Shown here piece after piece: positions 54,682 to 63,013 of a stretch of 64,000 bases of DNA; position 1 is the first letter of the stretch; every line of letters starts with the position of its first letter. The stretch comes from Paenimyroides aestuarii (GTDB lineage Bacteria; Bacteroidota; Bacteroidia; Flavobacteriales; Flavobacteriaceae). The notes beneath the pieces were generated by a model, which worked only from the letters and a program-made list of their open reading frames with translations, searched no databases and was not told the origin of the DNA. The position numbers and the translations under genes were made by a program. Where the stretch lies: the NCBI RefSeq assembly GCF_024628805.1, contig NZ_CP102382.1, positions 992,001 through 1,056,000 of the forward strand, written 5' to 3'.

Positions 54682-55725
54682 ATGAAAAAATTAAGCGTTA
54701 TCACGGTGTTAGCACTGCTGTTTTCAGGCTTGGGCTATGCACAATCAACAATCAATAAAACTTCAGATAAAATGAACCACACAGAAAATTATACCTTCGA
54801 ACTCAATGAAAATGTCACCCGCACCAAAGTACACTTTAAAAATCGTTACGGCATTGAACTAACAGGCGATTTATACCTGCCCAAAAACGGCGGAAACAAT
54901 TTACCGGCCTTGGCCATCAGTGGTCCATTTGGTGCAGTGAAAGAGCAGTCATCTGGCTTGTACGCCAATCAAATGGCTGCACGTGGCTTTGTGGCGATGG
55001 CATTTGACCCATCCTATACCGGCGAAAGTGGAGGTGAACCTCGTAATGTGGCTTCGCCAGATATTAATACGGAAGATTTTAGTGCTGCTATCGATTTTCT
55101 TGGTTTACAAGAAAATGTAGATAGAGACAAGTTGGGGATTATCGGCATCTGCGGATTTGGTGGTTTTGCCTTGAACGCTACAGCGGTTGACAAACGTGTA
55201 AAAGCAGTGGCAACAACCAGTATGTACGATATGTCGCGGGTAAATGCCGAAGGTTATTTTGGAAGTACAACGCCCGAACAACGTACCAAAATGTTAACAC
55301 AAATGAGTTTGCAACGCTGGGAAGATGCCACCAATGGCACGCCAACGTATCCCGAAAACGGATTAGGACAAACCAACGATGATTCGCCACAATTTGTCAA
55401 AGAATATTATGATTACTACAAAACCGAACGAGGTTTTCACGCGCGTTCTATCAATTCCAATGGTGCGTGGACAGCGACCAACAGTTTATCGTTTATGAAT
55501 ATGCCAATTTTGACATACATCAAAGAGATTTCGCCACGGCCAATGCTCATTATTGCAGGTGAAAATGCTCATTCCAAATACTTTAGTGAAGATGCGTATA
55601 AAGCCGCTTCTGAACCGAAAGAATTGATGATTATTCCGAATGGCGTGCACACCGACTTGTATGACAAATTGGATATGATTCCGTTTGAAAAATTGGAGCA
55701 CTTTTTCAAGGGAAATTTGAAGTAA
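54682..55725 (+). CDS. Secreted alpha/beta hydrolase with Cys nucleophile (347 aa)
   Basis: A signal peptide ends at GYAQ. The hydrolase fold shows GDLYLPKNGG, then FDPSYTGESGGEPR, nucleophile elbow GICGFGG with C157 in place of Ser, and terminal catalytic His in PNGVHTDLYD. A Cys nucleophile is known in dienelactone-hydrolase-like enzymes. It is last in the operon; a hairpin terminator follows at 55752. Confidence 0.9.
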   Translation: MKKLSVITVLALLFSGLGYAQSTINKTSDKMNHTENYTFELNENVTRTKVHFKNRYGIELTGDLYLPKNGGNNLPALAISGPFGAVKEQSSGLYANQMAARGFVAMAFDPSYTGESGGEPRNVASPDINTEDFSAAIDFLGLQENVDRDKLGIIGICGFGGFALNATAVDKRVKAVATTSMYDMSRVNAEGYFGSTTPEQRTKMLTQMSLQRWEDATNGTPTYPENGLGQTNDDSPQFVKEYYDYYKTERGFHARSINSNGAWTATNSLSFMNMPILTYIKEISPRPMLIIAGENAHSKYFSEDAYKAASEPKELMIIPNGVHTDLYDKLDMIPFEKLEHFFKGNLK

Positions 55726-55751
55726 TCATTTGAATTGAAATTATAATGAAT

Positions 55752-55788
55752 AAAAGCAATGGTGGAAACGCTGTTGCTTTTTGTTTTT
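55752..55788 (+). terminator. Terminator of the acetyltransferase-hydrolase operon
   Basis: AAAGCAA pairs with TTGCTTT around a 14-base loop, followed by TTGTTTTT. Confidence 0.75.
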
Positions 55789-55794
55789 ACGGTT

Positions 55795-57140
55795 GAGCAG
55801 GTAGCTCCTACGAAGTTGAAATAGCGACTGCGGAACTTAGATTGATGAATTCGGAATTAGGATTGATGAGTAGGGAGTTTTGAGTAGTGAGTTTTGAGTT
55901 GGAAATTCATCACAAGCATTGCTTCAAAGGGGCGGTCTTTTAAATATAATTGTAGTTTGCAGATTGATGATGGCAGAATCTTGATTGCGCATTGATGAAT
56001 TCGGAATTATTTTGAAGAATTGATTATCAGGTCGCTCCTACGGAGCTTCCTTTTTCTGTGACATTCATGTTTGTTATTAACAGTTAGGCTCCTACGGAGC
56101 TGGAATGGCGATTGAGGATTTCGGATTGAGGAATGATGAATGCGGATTAGTAAATTTTGATTTATGATTTTTGGGTGGTGAAACAAATTATATAAATGCA
56201 GCATAGCTCCAAAGGAGCGCTCTGTTCATAGAATCGAAAGTTAGTATGCAAACATAGCTCCAGAGGAGCGGTCTTTTCATAGCCTTAAATAAGGCGAAAA
56301 TTTCATAGCTCCAGAGGAGCGCCCTGCTAATAGCCTCATCGAGGCGAATATTTCCTAGCTCCGTAGGAGCGGTCTGTTAAATATAATTGTGGATTTCGGA
56401 TTGATGATGATGGAATCTTGATTGCAGATTGATGATTTTGGAATTATTTTGAAGAATTGATTATCAGGTCGCTCCTACGGAGCTTTTTTCCGTATTATCT
56501 GTGTTTATTATTAACAGTTAGGCTCCTAACGGAGCTGGAATGGCGATTGAGGATTTCGGATAGATGAATTTTGATTTATGATTTCGGATTGATGAAAGGG
56601 TAATAATGAATCTTGGGTGGTGAAACAAATTATATAAATTTAGGATAGCTCCAGAGGAGCGCTCTGTTCATAGAATCGAAAGTTAGTATGAAGCATAGCT
56701 CCAGAGGAGCGCCCTGTTAATAGCCTCAAAGAGGCGAATATTTCCTAGCTCCGTAGGAGCGGTCTGTTAAATATAATTGTAGTTTGCAGATTGATGATGG
56801 CAGAATCTTGATTGCGGATTGATGAATTCGGAATTATTTTGAAGAATTGATTATCAGGTCGCTCCTACGGAGCTTTCCCATGCTATCTGTGTTTGTTATT
56901 AACAGTTAGGCTCCTACGGAGCTGGAATGGCGATTGATGAATTTTGATTTATGATTTCGTATTGATGAATGGGTAATAATGAATCTTGGGTGGTGAAACA
57001 AATTATATATATGTGAAAAAGCTCCAGAGGAGCGCTCTGTTAAAAATAATTGCCGAATTCGGATTTGGGATTTATGATTGGAATTAATTCAACACTCATA
57101 ATTCATAACTCAAAATTCATCATTCAAAAATCATCAATTC
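55795..57140. repeat. REP-like hairpin array G
   Basis: Three composite units with minus-facing pairs at 56028, 56465 and 56855 (periods 437 and 390 bp). One hairpin at 56282-56295 reads GCCTT-AAAT-AAGGC, a compensated version of GCCTC/GAGGC. GATT heptamers and GGGTGGTGAAACAAATTATA spacers recur between hairpins. Confidence 0.93.
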
Positions 57141-57170
57141 AGTTGATTTAAATTTTAAGTCTTTCAACAC

Positions 57171-57205
57171 AAATACGAGCCCAATAACAGGCTCGTATTT
57201 TTAGT
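57171..57205. terminator. Terminator between array G and the lipoprotein
   Basis: AAATACGAGCC pairs with GGCTCGTATTT, followed on the plus strand by TTTAG. It can serve the minus-strand lipoprotein gene as a bidirectional hairpin, with a poor T-run on that side. Confidence 0.65.
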
Positions 57206-57228
57206 TTAAAAATTTGATTACGAATTAA

Positions 57229-57996
57229 TTACTTTGTTGCGAAGGTTGCGAAATAGGACTGCACCTCGATTAAATTGGCAAAATCTGCATATTCTTGAGA
57301 GCCAAATATCGGATTTGCGGCTGCTTGAAATTGCTCTGAATTTTCCCAAACAATAATCACCGCTTGCGTGTTTTCGGCTAATTTGGGGATTCCGTTTTCA
57401 CCCAATTCATAAAACTTGAATTCACGTGCAAATTTGTAGCCCTCATACTTTTCAAGCGATTTGAAAAACGCTTCTCTTTTGGCTCCAAAAGCATCGGCAG
57501 TTTTTCCTTTTCTGATAGCAAATTCAATCACATTGCCTTGTTTTTTAATGGTTTCCATATCAAATGGTTCGCCATCAACCGTTTCTAACAAACCATAAGC
57601 CAACGGATTGAAGCTTGCAAAATAATCTTTAGAAACCTGTTGTGGCAACAATTTCATAGCCGTTTCGCCAAATCCTTGCATCGAGTTCCAATGGGTCATT
57701 CCGACTAAAATTTCATCCAATTTCAAACTTTCATCCACCGTAAAAAACGGTTGCCATTTGCCTTCGTTTAAGGTGTTTTCTTCTTTACCCAAAACGTCTA
57801 CAAATTTGGCTCTTGTGTTAAGGAAATTTTCAACATTTCCGTCTTTTGCCTGATTAATGGCGATTTCATACACTGGTTTCATACTTTTTTGATTTTTAGA
57901 ATGATTATTCATTTTTGATGTGGAACAACTGACTAATGCCATTGCCGAAATGGCGGTGAACATTATTTTTTTAACAGAAATTCTTTTTTTGAACAT
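57229..57996 (-). CDS. Lipoprotein with two ABM/EthD-like halves (255 aa)
   Basis: Lipobox after the signal peptide (MALVSC). Two similar halves follow, about 40-140 (KPVYEIAINQAKDGNVENFL) and 155-255 (VIEFAIRKGKTADAFGAKRE, then VIIVWENSEQF), with the ferredoxin-like fold of antibiotic-biosynthesis-monooxygenase-type proteins. It is divergent from the HxlR gene, which probably controls it. Confidence 0.8.
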   Translation of the reverse strand: MFKKRISVKKIMFTAISAMALVSCSTSKMNNHSKNQKSMKPVYEIAINQAKDGNVENFLNTRAKFVDVLGKEENTLNEGKWQPFFTVDESLKLDEILVGMTHWNSMQGFGETAMKLLPQQVSKDYFASFNPLAYGLLETVDGEPFDMETIKKQGNVIEFAIRKGKTADAFGAKREAFFKSLEKYEGYKFAREFKFYELGENGIPKLAENTQAVIIVWENSEQFQAAANPIFGSQEYADFANLIEVQSYFATFATK

Positions 57997-58055
57997 GGGT
58001 ATCTTGATTTAAAAATTATTTTGCAAATTTGCATACTAATATCAATTAAATCAAG

Positions 58056-58094
58056 TAGTTACATTTTTGATAGATAGTTTAAAAAAAGTAACTA
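58056..58094. promoter_or_regulatory. Inverted repeat in the HxlR divergent promoter
   Basis: TAGTTAC (58056-58062) and GTAACTA (58088-58094) are exact inverted arms with starts 32 bp apart (about three turns). They sit between the lipoprotein and the HxlR gene, a usual place for an HxlR operator. Confidence 0.45.
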
Positions 58095-58118
58095 TTACTG
58101 AAAATCAATACATAAAAA

Positions 58119-58502
58119 ATGAAAGAAGAAGAAAAAAAATCTGAACGCTTTGCCAATATGGTCGAAAACATCAAAAAATATGGTGGTTGTCCTGTGAGTG
58201 CAACGCTAAAACTCATTGGAGGCAAATGGAAACCTTTGATTTTGTATTTTATTTCTGTTGATGTGAATCGGTTTGGGCAATTGCAACGCATGATGCCCGA
58301 TTGTAGCAAACGCATGATGACCGTACAATTGCGCGAATTGGAAAGCGACGGCTTGGTTCATAGAGAAGTGTTTGCACAAGTGCCGCCCAAAGTCATTTAT
58401 ACCTTAACCGATAAGGGCGAAAGTTTGCGACCGCTTTTCAACATGCTAAGTCAATGGGGAATTGAACAGGTTTTGGAGCCGAGAAGGAAGGCTGAAAATT
58501 AA
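58119..58502 (+). CDS. HxlR-family transcriptional regulator (127 aa)
   Basis: GCPVSATLKLIGGKWKPLIL is the family start, with the wing region SDGLVHREVFAQVPPKVIYTL and a winged HTH (RFGQLQRMMPDCSKRMMTVQ). The conserved N-terminal Cys (GGCPV) is the redox- or aldehyde-sensing residue in some members. It probably regulates the divergent lipoprotein and perhaps itself. Confidence 0.93.
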   Translation: MKEEEKKSERFANMVENIKKYGGCPVSATLKLIGGKWKPLILYFISVDVNRFGQLQRMMPDCSKRMMTVQLRELESDGLVHREVFAQVPPKVIYTLTDKGESLRPLFNMLSQWGIEQVLEPRRKAEN

Positions 58503-58565
58503 AAATTTTTCTTAAAGCTGCGAATAAAAACAAAAAACATGTACCAATAAACGCCGACAACTTTT

Positions 58566-58573
58566 TATCTTTG
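58566..58573 (+). promoter_or_regulatory. -7 element of gltX
   Basis: TATCTTTG matches TAnnTTTG. It covers the alternative TTG start at 58571, so the ATG at 58592 is the better start. Confidence 0.65.
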
Positions 58574-58591
58574 GAAAAAATTACGAAGAAG

Positions 58592-60106
58592 ATGACAAAA
58601 CCAGTACGTGTTCGATTTGCCCCAAGCCCCACCGGTCCGCTGCATATAGGCGGTGTGCGAACTGCGCTATTTAATTATTTATTTGCCAAGAAAAACCAAG
58701 GTGTTTTTTATGTGCGGATAGAAGATACCGATCAAAGCAGGTTTGTGCCGGGTGCGGAAGCATATATTTTTGAAGCTTTAAAATGGTTGGGAATTGAACC
58801 CGATGAAACCGTAGGCGTAAACGAACAATTTGGACCTTATCGCCAAAGCGATCGCAAAGATTTATACCAACAATATGCACTTGATTTAGTTCATAAAGGT
58901 TTTGCTTATTATGCTTTTGATACTTCTGAGGAATTGGACGCCCTTAGAAAAAATGCCGAAACAAACGGTAACACATTCATTTATAATCATTCGGTTCGCG
59001 AAACTTTAAACACTTCGCTGAATATGACCAATGAAGAATTAGAAGCACGATTGTTTAACAACGATCCGTATGTGATTCGTTTTAAAATGCCCATCGAAGA
59101 AAAATTAACTTTAAACGATATGATTCGGGGAGAAGTTACTTTTGATACCGGTTTGCTAGACGATAAAGTGCTTTATAAATCTGACGGTATGCCCACTTAC
59201 CATTTGGCCAATATTGTAGATGATCATTTGCAACAAACATCACATGTGATTCGAGGAGAAGAATGGTTGCCTTCTTTGCCATTGCATTACTTATTGTATC
59301 GCTCTTTTGGATGGGACGCACCCGAATTTGCACATTTACCATTGATATTAAAGCCCGTTGGAAACGGCAAATTATCTAAGCGAGATGGCGATAAATTAGG
59401 ATTCCCTGTTTTTCCGTTAGATTGGGAAACAGCATCTGGCGAAAAATCAATGGGATATCGGGAACAAGGCTTCTTTCCTGAAGCGGTTGTGAACTTTTTA
59501 GCACTTTTAGGTTGGAACGATGGCACCGACAAAGAATTATTTTCAATGGATGAATTAATCAAATTGTTTGATTTATCGCGTGTAAATAAATCGGGTGCAA
59601 AGTTTGATCCTGAAAAAAACAAATGGTTCAACCATCAATACCTCATTGAAAAAGAAAACGCAGACTTGTTGCCTTATTTAAAAACGGTTTTAAACGAAAA
59701 ACAAATTATAGTTGACGATCATAAAATCGAAAAAATCATTGGATTAATTAAGGATCGTGCAAATTTAACTACCGATTTGTTTCATTTAAGCGATTTTTTC
59801 TTTGTTACACCTAAAGAATACGAAGAAAAAGCAGCTAAGAATTGGAAAGAAGATACTTCTGACTTCATGCAACAAATTATTTCTGTGATAGAAAATGTTA
59901 AAGTTTTTGAAGCAAAAGAAATTGAAACGGCTGTAAAAAATTGGATTCAGGAAAACGAATTAGGAATGGGCAAAATTATGCAACCTCTTCGTATAGCGAT
60001 GGTTGGAGCCATGAAAGGTCCTGATTTGTTTGAAATTATTGCCTTATTAGGTAAAGATGAAGCTGTTCAAAGATTGCACAATGCAATTAATAATTTTAAA
60101 AAATAA
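58592..60106 (+). CDS. gltX: Glutamate--tRNA ligase (504 aa)
   Basis: Class I synthetase with the HIGH-type motif PSPTGPLHIGG (H18) and KMSKS-type motif GKLSKRDGDK. Rossmann insert signature FLRTALFNYLF-like VRTALFNYLFAKK and GEEWLPSLPLH are present. It charges tRNA-Glu (and tRNA-Gln in organisms using the transamidation route). Length is usual for GltX. The ATG at 58592 is chosen because the promoter lies just upstream. Monocistronic. Confidence 0.98.
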   Translation: MTKPVRVRFAPSPTGPLHIGGVRTALFNYLFAKKNQGVFYVRIEDTDQSRFVPGAEAYIFEALKWLGIEPDETVGVNEQFGPYRQSDRKDLYQQYALDLVHKGFAYYAFDTSEELDALRKNAETNGNTFIYNHSVRETLNTSLNMTNEELEARLFNNDPYVIRFKMPIEEKLTLNDMIRGEVTFDTGLLDDKVLYKSDGMPTYHLANIVDDHLQQTSHVIRGEEWLPSLPLHYLLYRSFGWDAPEFAHLPLILKPVGNGKLSKRDGDKLGFPVFPLDWETASGEKSMGYREQGFFPEAVVNFLALLGWNDGTDKELFSMDELIKLFDLSRVNKSGAKFDPEKNKWFNHQYLIEKENADLLPYLKTVLNEKQIIVDDHKIEKIIGLIKDRANLTTDLFHLSDFFFVTPKEYEEKAAKNWKEDTSDFMQQIISVIENVKVFEAKEIETAVKNWIQENELGMGKIMQPLRIAMVGAMKGPDLFEIIALLGKDEAVQRLHNAINNFKK

Positions 60107-60126
60107 TAATTTTAACACTTTTGTAT

Positions 60127-60274
60127 TTTGTAATTAAAATATTAGTTCTATCTTTGAAATGTGATTAACTAATGCCCAAGTGTTAATTACATTATGATAT
60201 TTTTTTCATATCAACAACAACAATTTTTTTCTAAATTTTTCTAAATCCCATTCCCTAAAAATGGGATTTTTTTT
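60127..60274 (+). ncRNA. Candidate small RNA (about 110 nt) after gltX
   Basis: A good flavobacterial promoter is present: TTTG (60127-60130), 18-bp spacer, TATCTTTG (60149-60156), so transcription would begin near 60163. A terminator (AAATCCCAT/ATGGGATTT, 60243-60269, then T5) ends it before the lipoprotein start at 60310. Inside, TGATAT/ATATCA forms a small hairpin. Alternatively it is a 5' leader with an attenuator. No ORF of note lies within. Confidence 0.4.
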
Positions 60275-60309
60275 GTTACCTTAGTTACTTCAATATAAAT
60301 CAGTAAATT

Positions 60310-60792
60310 ATGAAAAAAATCCTTTTTCTTTTTATAGCTGCTTCGGCCATTCTTTTTGCTTCTTGCGGATCCGATGATAAAAAAGAAGACCCACCAGTGA
60401 GCAGTACTCAAGGTAAATGGGAACCAACAACCATTCAATTGGTAAAAATAGCTCCTTTATATACCTTAGATTACCCACACACAGAAAGCTGCCCAAAAGA
60501 CTATTTAGAGTTTACTGCAGCCAGCAGTGCGGTGTTTTTTAGACACGAAACAGCAAATTGTACAGTTACCGAATATGCAAATGCTTTTCAACAAAGCGGA
60601 AACAATGTTTCACTAAACGTTTTGGGCTATCAAATAAACGGAACAATTACCGCGCAAACCGAGACATCGATGGAAATACAAAGTGATATTTCGGCTTATA
60701 TACCGATTATAAAAGCTCAATTTCCAGAATATGAACAATATTTAAGCCTTTTAGAAGGGGGAACCGTTAAATTATCTTTTGTTAAAAAATAG
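60310..60792 (+). CDS. Lipocalin-like lipoprotein (160 aa)
   Basis: Lipobox (ILFASCGSDD) after a signal peptide. The rest fits small flavobacterial lipocalin-like proteins: GKWEPTTIQLV near the start, CPKDYLEFTAASSAVF, and a terminal strand VKLSFVKK. The ligand is unknown. A terminator follows at 60801. Confidence 0.8.
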   Translation: MKKILFLFIAASAILFASCGSDDKKEDPPVSSTQGKWEPTTIQLVKIAPLYTLDYPHTESCPKDYLEFTAASSAVFFRHETANCTVTEYANAFQQSGNNVSLNVLGYQINGTITAQTETSMEIQSDISAYIPIIKAQFPEYEQYLSLLEGGTVKLSFVKK

Positions 60793-60800
60793 CAATTATA

Positions 60801-60826
60801 CCTCTTTGAAAAAAGAGGTTTTTTTT
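60801..60826 (+). terminator. Terminator of the lipocalin-like gene
   Basis: CCTCTTT pairs with AAAGAGG around a short A-rich loop, followed by an eight-base T-run. Confidence 0.88.
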
Positions 60827-60852
60827 ATATCTTCCCAAAAAAACAATTCAAA

Positions 60853-61839
60853 ATGGATTTTACACTTTACATTATTGCTGCTGTAATTATTTTTATAATT
60901 GCATCTTCCTTATTTACTGTAAAACAGCAAACAGCTGTGATTATAGAACGTTTCGGAAAATACCAATCTATCCGAAATTCGGGTTTACAAATGAAAATCC
61001 CGGTTGTTGACCGCGTTGCAGGTCGGCTAAATTTGCGCATTCAACAATTAGACGTGATTATTGAAACCAAAACAAAAGACAATGTGTTTGTGAAAATGAA
61101 GGTTTCGGTACAGTTTAAAGTGGTACAGGAACGCGTGTACGAAGCTTTTTATAAATTAGAATATCCACATGATCAAATCACCTCATATGTTTTTGATGTG
61201 GTACGTGCTGAAGTTCCAAAATTAAAATTAGACGATGTTTTTGAGCGTAAGGATGATATCGCAATAGCTGTGAAACGCGAATTGAACGATGCCATGGTAA
61301 CTTATGGTTATGATATTATTAATACGTTGATCACCGATATTGATCCAGATGTGCAAGTGAAACATGCAATGAACCGCATTAATGCTGCCGATCGTGAGAA
61401 AACAGCTGCCGAATATGAAGGAGAAGCAGAGCGTATTAGAATTGTTGCAAAAGCAAAAGCAGAAGCAGAATCGAAACGTTTGCAAGGACAAGGTATTGCA
61501 GATCAGCGCCGCGAAATTGCCCGTGGTTTGGTAGAGTCGGTTGATGTATTGAACAGAGTAGGAATCAATTCGCAAGAAGCATCGGCTTTAATTGTGGTAA
61601 CGCAGCATTATGATACCTTACAATCAATTGGTGCAGAAAACAATTCAAACCTTATCTTATTGCCTAATTCACCACAAGCGGGTAGCGATATGCTCAACAA
61701 TATGGTGGCATCGTTCACGGCAAGTAATCAAGTAGGCGAGGCAATGAAGAAATCGTCGATGAAAGAGAAAGGTTATAAACCCAAACGAAATATCCCTCCG
61801 CAATCCGATTTTCCTTCACAAAGCACCACCGAAGAATAA
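60853..61839 (+). CDS. Stomatin/QmcA-type SPFH membrane protein (328 aa)
   Basis: One N-terminal membrane helix (about 4-23), then the SPFH/Band 7 domain (FTVKQQTAVIIERFGKYQSI; IETKTKDNVFVKMKVSVQFK) and a helical coiled coil rich in Ala/Glu/Lys (AEYEGEAERIRIVAKAKAEA). QmcA-like proteins form membrane rings and interact with FtsH-type proteases. It ends in a low-complexity tail. A shared terminator follows. Confidence 0.93.
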   Translation: MDFTLYIIAAVIIFIIASSLFTVKQQTAVIIERFGKYQSIRNSGLQMKIPVVDRVAGRLNLRIQQLDVIIETKTKDNVFVKMKVSVQFKVVQERVYEAFYKLEYPHDQITSYVFDVVRAEVPKLKLDDVFERKDDIAIAVKRELNDAMVTYGYDIINTLITDIDPDVQVKHAMNRINAADREKTAAEYEGEAERIRIVAKAKAEAESKRLQGQGIADQRREIARGLVESVDVLNRVGINSQEASALIVVTQHYDTLQSIGAENNSNLILLPNSPQAGSDMLNNMVASFTASNQVGEAMKKSSMKEKGYKPKRNIPPQSDFPSQSTTEE

Positions 61840-61842
61840 AAA

Positions 61843-61876
61843 AAATAACACCGCTAATCAGCGGTGTTATTTTTTA
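61843..61876. terminator. Bidirectional terminator of two convergent units
   Basis: AAATAACACCGCT pairs with AGCGGTGTTATTT, with A- and T-runs on the two sides. The right end overlaps the last codons of the minus-strand gene at 61867. Confidence 0.9.
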
Positions 61877-62115
61877 AATATCTTATTAAATATAAATTTA
61901 AAAACTGTTGATAAAACTAAGGATTTAATGCCTTTAGAATGCTTAACCGAATTGCCAAGCGAAGTTAAACCTTGCGTAATTAATCGATTAGGCGAAAAAA
62001 GTTCTAAAGTATTTTCTGCATTAACTCCTATCTTCCGAATGCTGATTTCGCGTTCAAGTTTAAGAATCTCTAGTTCTTTGTTAACTTCTTCGTATGAGGT
62101 GTATTTTGTTTTCAT
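61867..62115 (-). CDS. DUF6327-type small protein (82 aa)
   Basis: MKTKYTSYEEVNKELEILKL is a common opening for this family in flavobacteria. A GTG two codons earlier is less likely. The C-terminus is basic (KFIFNKIFKK). It starts 5 bp after the stop of the upstream holin-like gene, third in a three-gene operon. Confidence 0.75.
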   Translation of the reverse strand: MKTKYTSYEEVNKELEILKLEREISIRKIGVNAENTLELFSPNRLITQGLTSLGNSVKHSKGIKSLVLSTVFKFIFNKIFKK

Positions 62116-62120
62116 AAGCA

Positions 62121-62471
62121 CTAGTCAAAAAAGATTTTAGAAAATTTTTTAAGAACAGGAATATCAATAATTGATTTGCGAAGATTATAAATTATAATTG
62201 CAACCAAAATATAGAATCCTCCTACTATTAAAAAACCAAATGTGTTGCTGTCTAAAGCTTTTCCAATGGCAAATGCTGCAGCAAATGACAAGAAAAACAG
62301 TGATAAAACAGCAAATAAACTTAAAGCAAAAATTTTTAAAATAAAGCCTGTAGCTTTTGCTGATACTTTGAAACCTAACAACGAATAATAATCGATATTG
62401 GTTTCTAAGTAAGCTTTGGCTTCAGACTTTATTTCATGAAGATTATTTTTTAGTTCTTCACTCAAACCCAT
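62121..62471 (-). CDS. Phage-holin-type membrane protein (116 aa)
   Basis: Two hydrophobic segments at about 43-67 and 75-96 with a charged N-terminus (KSEAKAYLETNIDYY) match the Phage_holin_3_6-like family often annotated beside YtxH genes. It is unlikely to be a lytic holin. It starts 3 bp after the YtxH gene stop. Confidence 0.82.
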   Translation of the reverse strand: MGLSEELKNNLHEIKSEAKAYLETNIDYYSLLGFKVSAKATGFILKIFALSLFAVLSLFFLSFAAAFAIGKALDSNTFGFLIVGGFYILVAIIIYNLRKSIIDIPVLKKFSKIFFD

Positions 62472-62474
62472 AAA

Positions 62475-62855
62475 TTACTTTAATTCAGACTTGATATTGT
62501 CTGCAGCCTTGTTAGTCATATCTTTTGCCTTATCAACTGCATTAGAAGCTTGTCCTTTTAATTCAGCCAACTTGCGCTCTAAACTAGCAATGACATCTTC
62601 TTTTTTGTCATCAGCCTTGTTTAATAAGGAATTGAACGACGACTCAAAATCTCCTTTTCTAGAAGAAATTAAACTCTTCACTTGATTTTTCAATTCATCC
62701 ATTTTGCAATTCAAATCGTCTGTTCCTGATTTGAATCCGTCAGAGATTTTCTTTCTCGTTTTTTCACCTTGCTCAGGTGCCAATAAAACGCCAGCAACAG
62801 CACCAACTGCTGCACCTGCTAAAATCGCTACTAATGTGTTTCCTGTTTTTCCCAT
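62475..62855 (-). CDS. YtxH-domain protein (126 aa)
   Basis: The N-terminal Gly/Ala-rich segment (VAILAGAAVGAVAGVLLAPE) with KTRKKISDG is the YtxH signature; the remainder is a charged helix. YtxH proteins are associated with general stress response. First of the YtxH-holin-DUF6327 operon. Confidence 0.9.
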   Translation of the reverse strand: MGKTGNTLVAILAGAAVGAVAGVLLAPEQGEKTRKKISDGFKSGTDDLNCKMDELKNQVKSLISSRKGDFESSFNSLLNKADDKKEDVIASLERKLAELKGQASNAVDKAKDMTNKAADNIKSELK

Positions 62856-62980
62856 AACAAATTTTATTTTTTTAATTAATGATTTATTTAGAATTAAAGT
62901 TACGCAATTTTTTTTAAAAAGCTGTTAACAACCGGTTAAAATTTAATTGCTTGTAGATTAATAACCCCAAAAAATCTATT

Positions 62981-62988
62981 TATATTTG
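62981..62988 (+). promoter_or_regulatory. -7 element of the symporter gene
   Basis: TATATTTG matches TAnnTTTG exactly, 25 bp before the ATG at 63014. Confidence 0.6.
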
Positions 62989-63013
62989 CTTTTCAACATT
63001 TTACCAAACACAC

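Noticed and set aside
44948-57140. Hairpin arrays as CRISPR or as coding sequence
   Set aside because: Units contain palindromes at irregular distances and no cas genes; frames across them (for example the 143-codon one ending at 50500) read through hairpins and are not protein-like.
58571-58592. TTG start for gltX (seven codons longer)
   Set aside because: The codon lies inside the TATCTTTG promoter element, so it would not be in the transcript.
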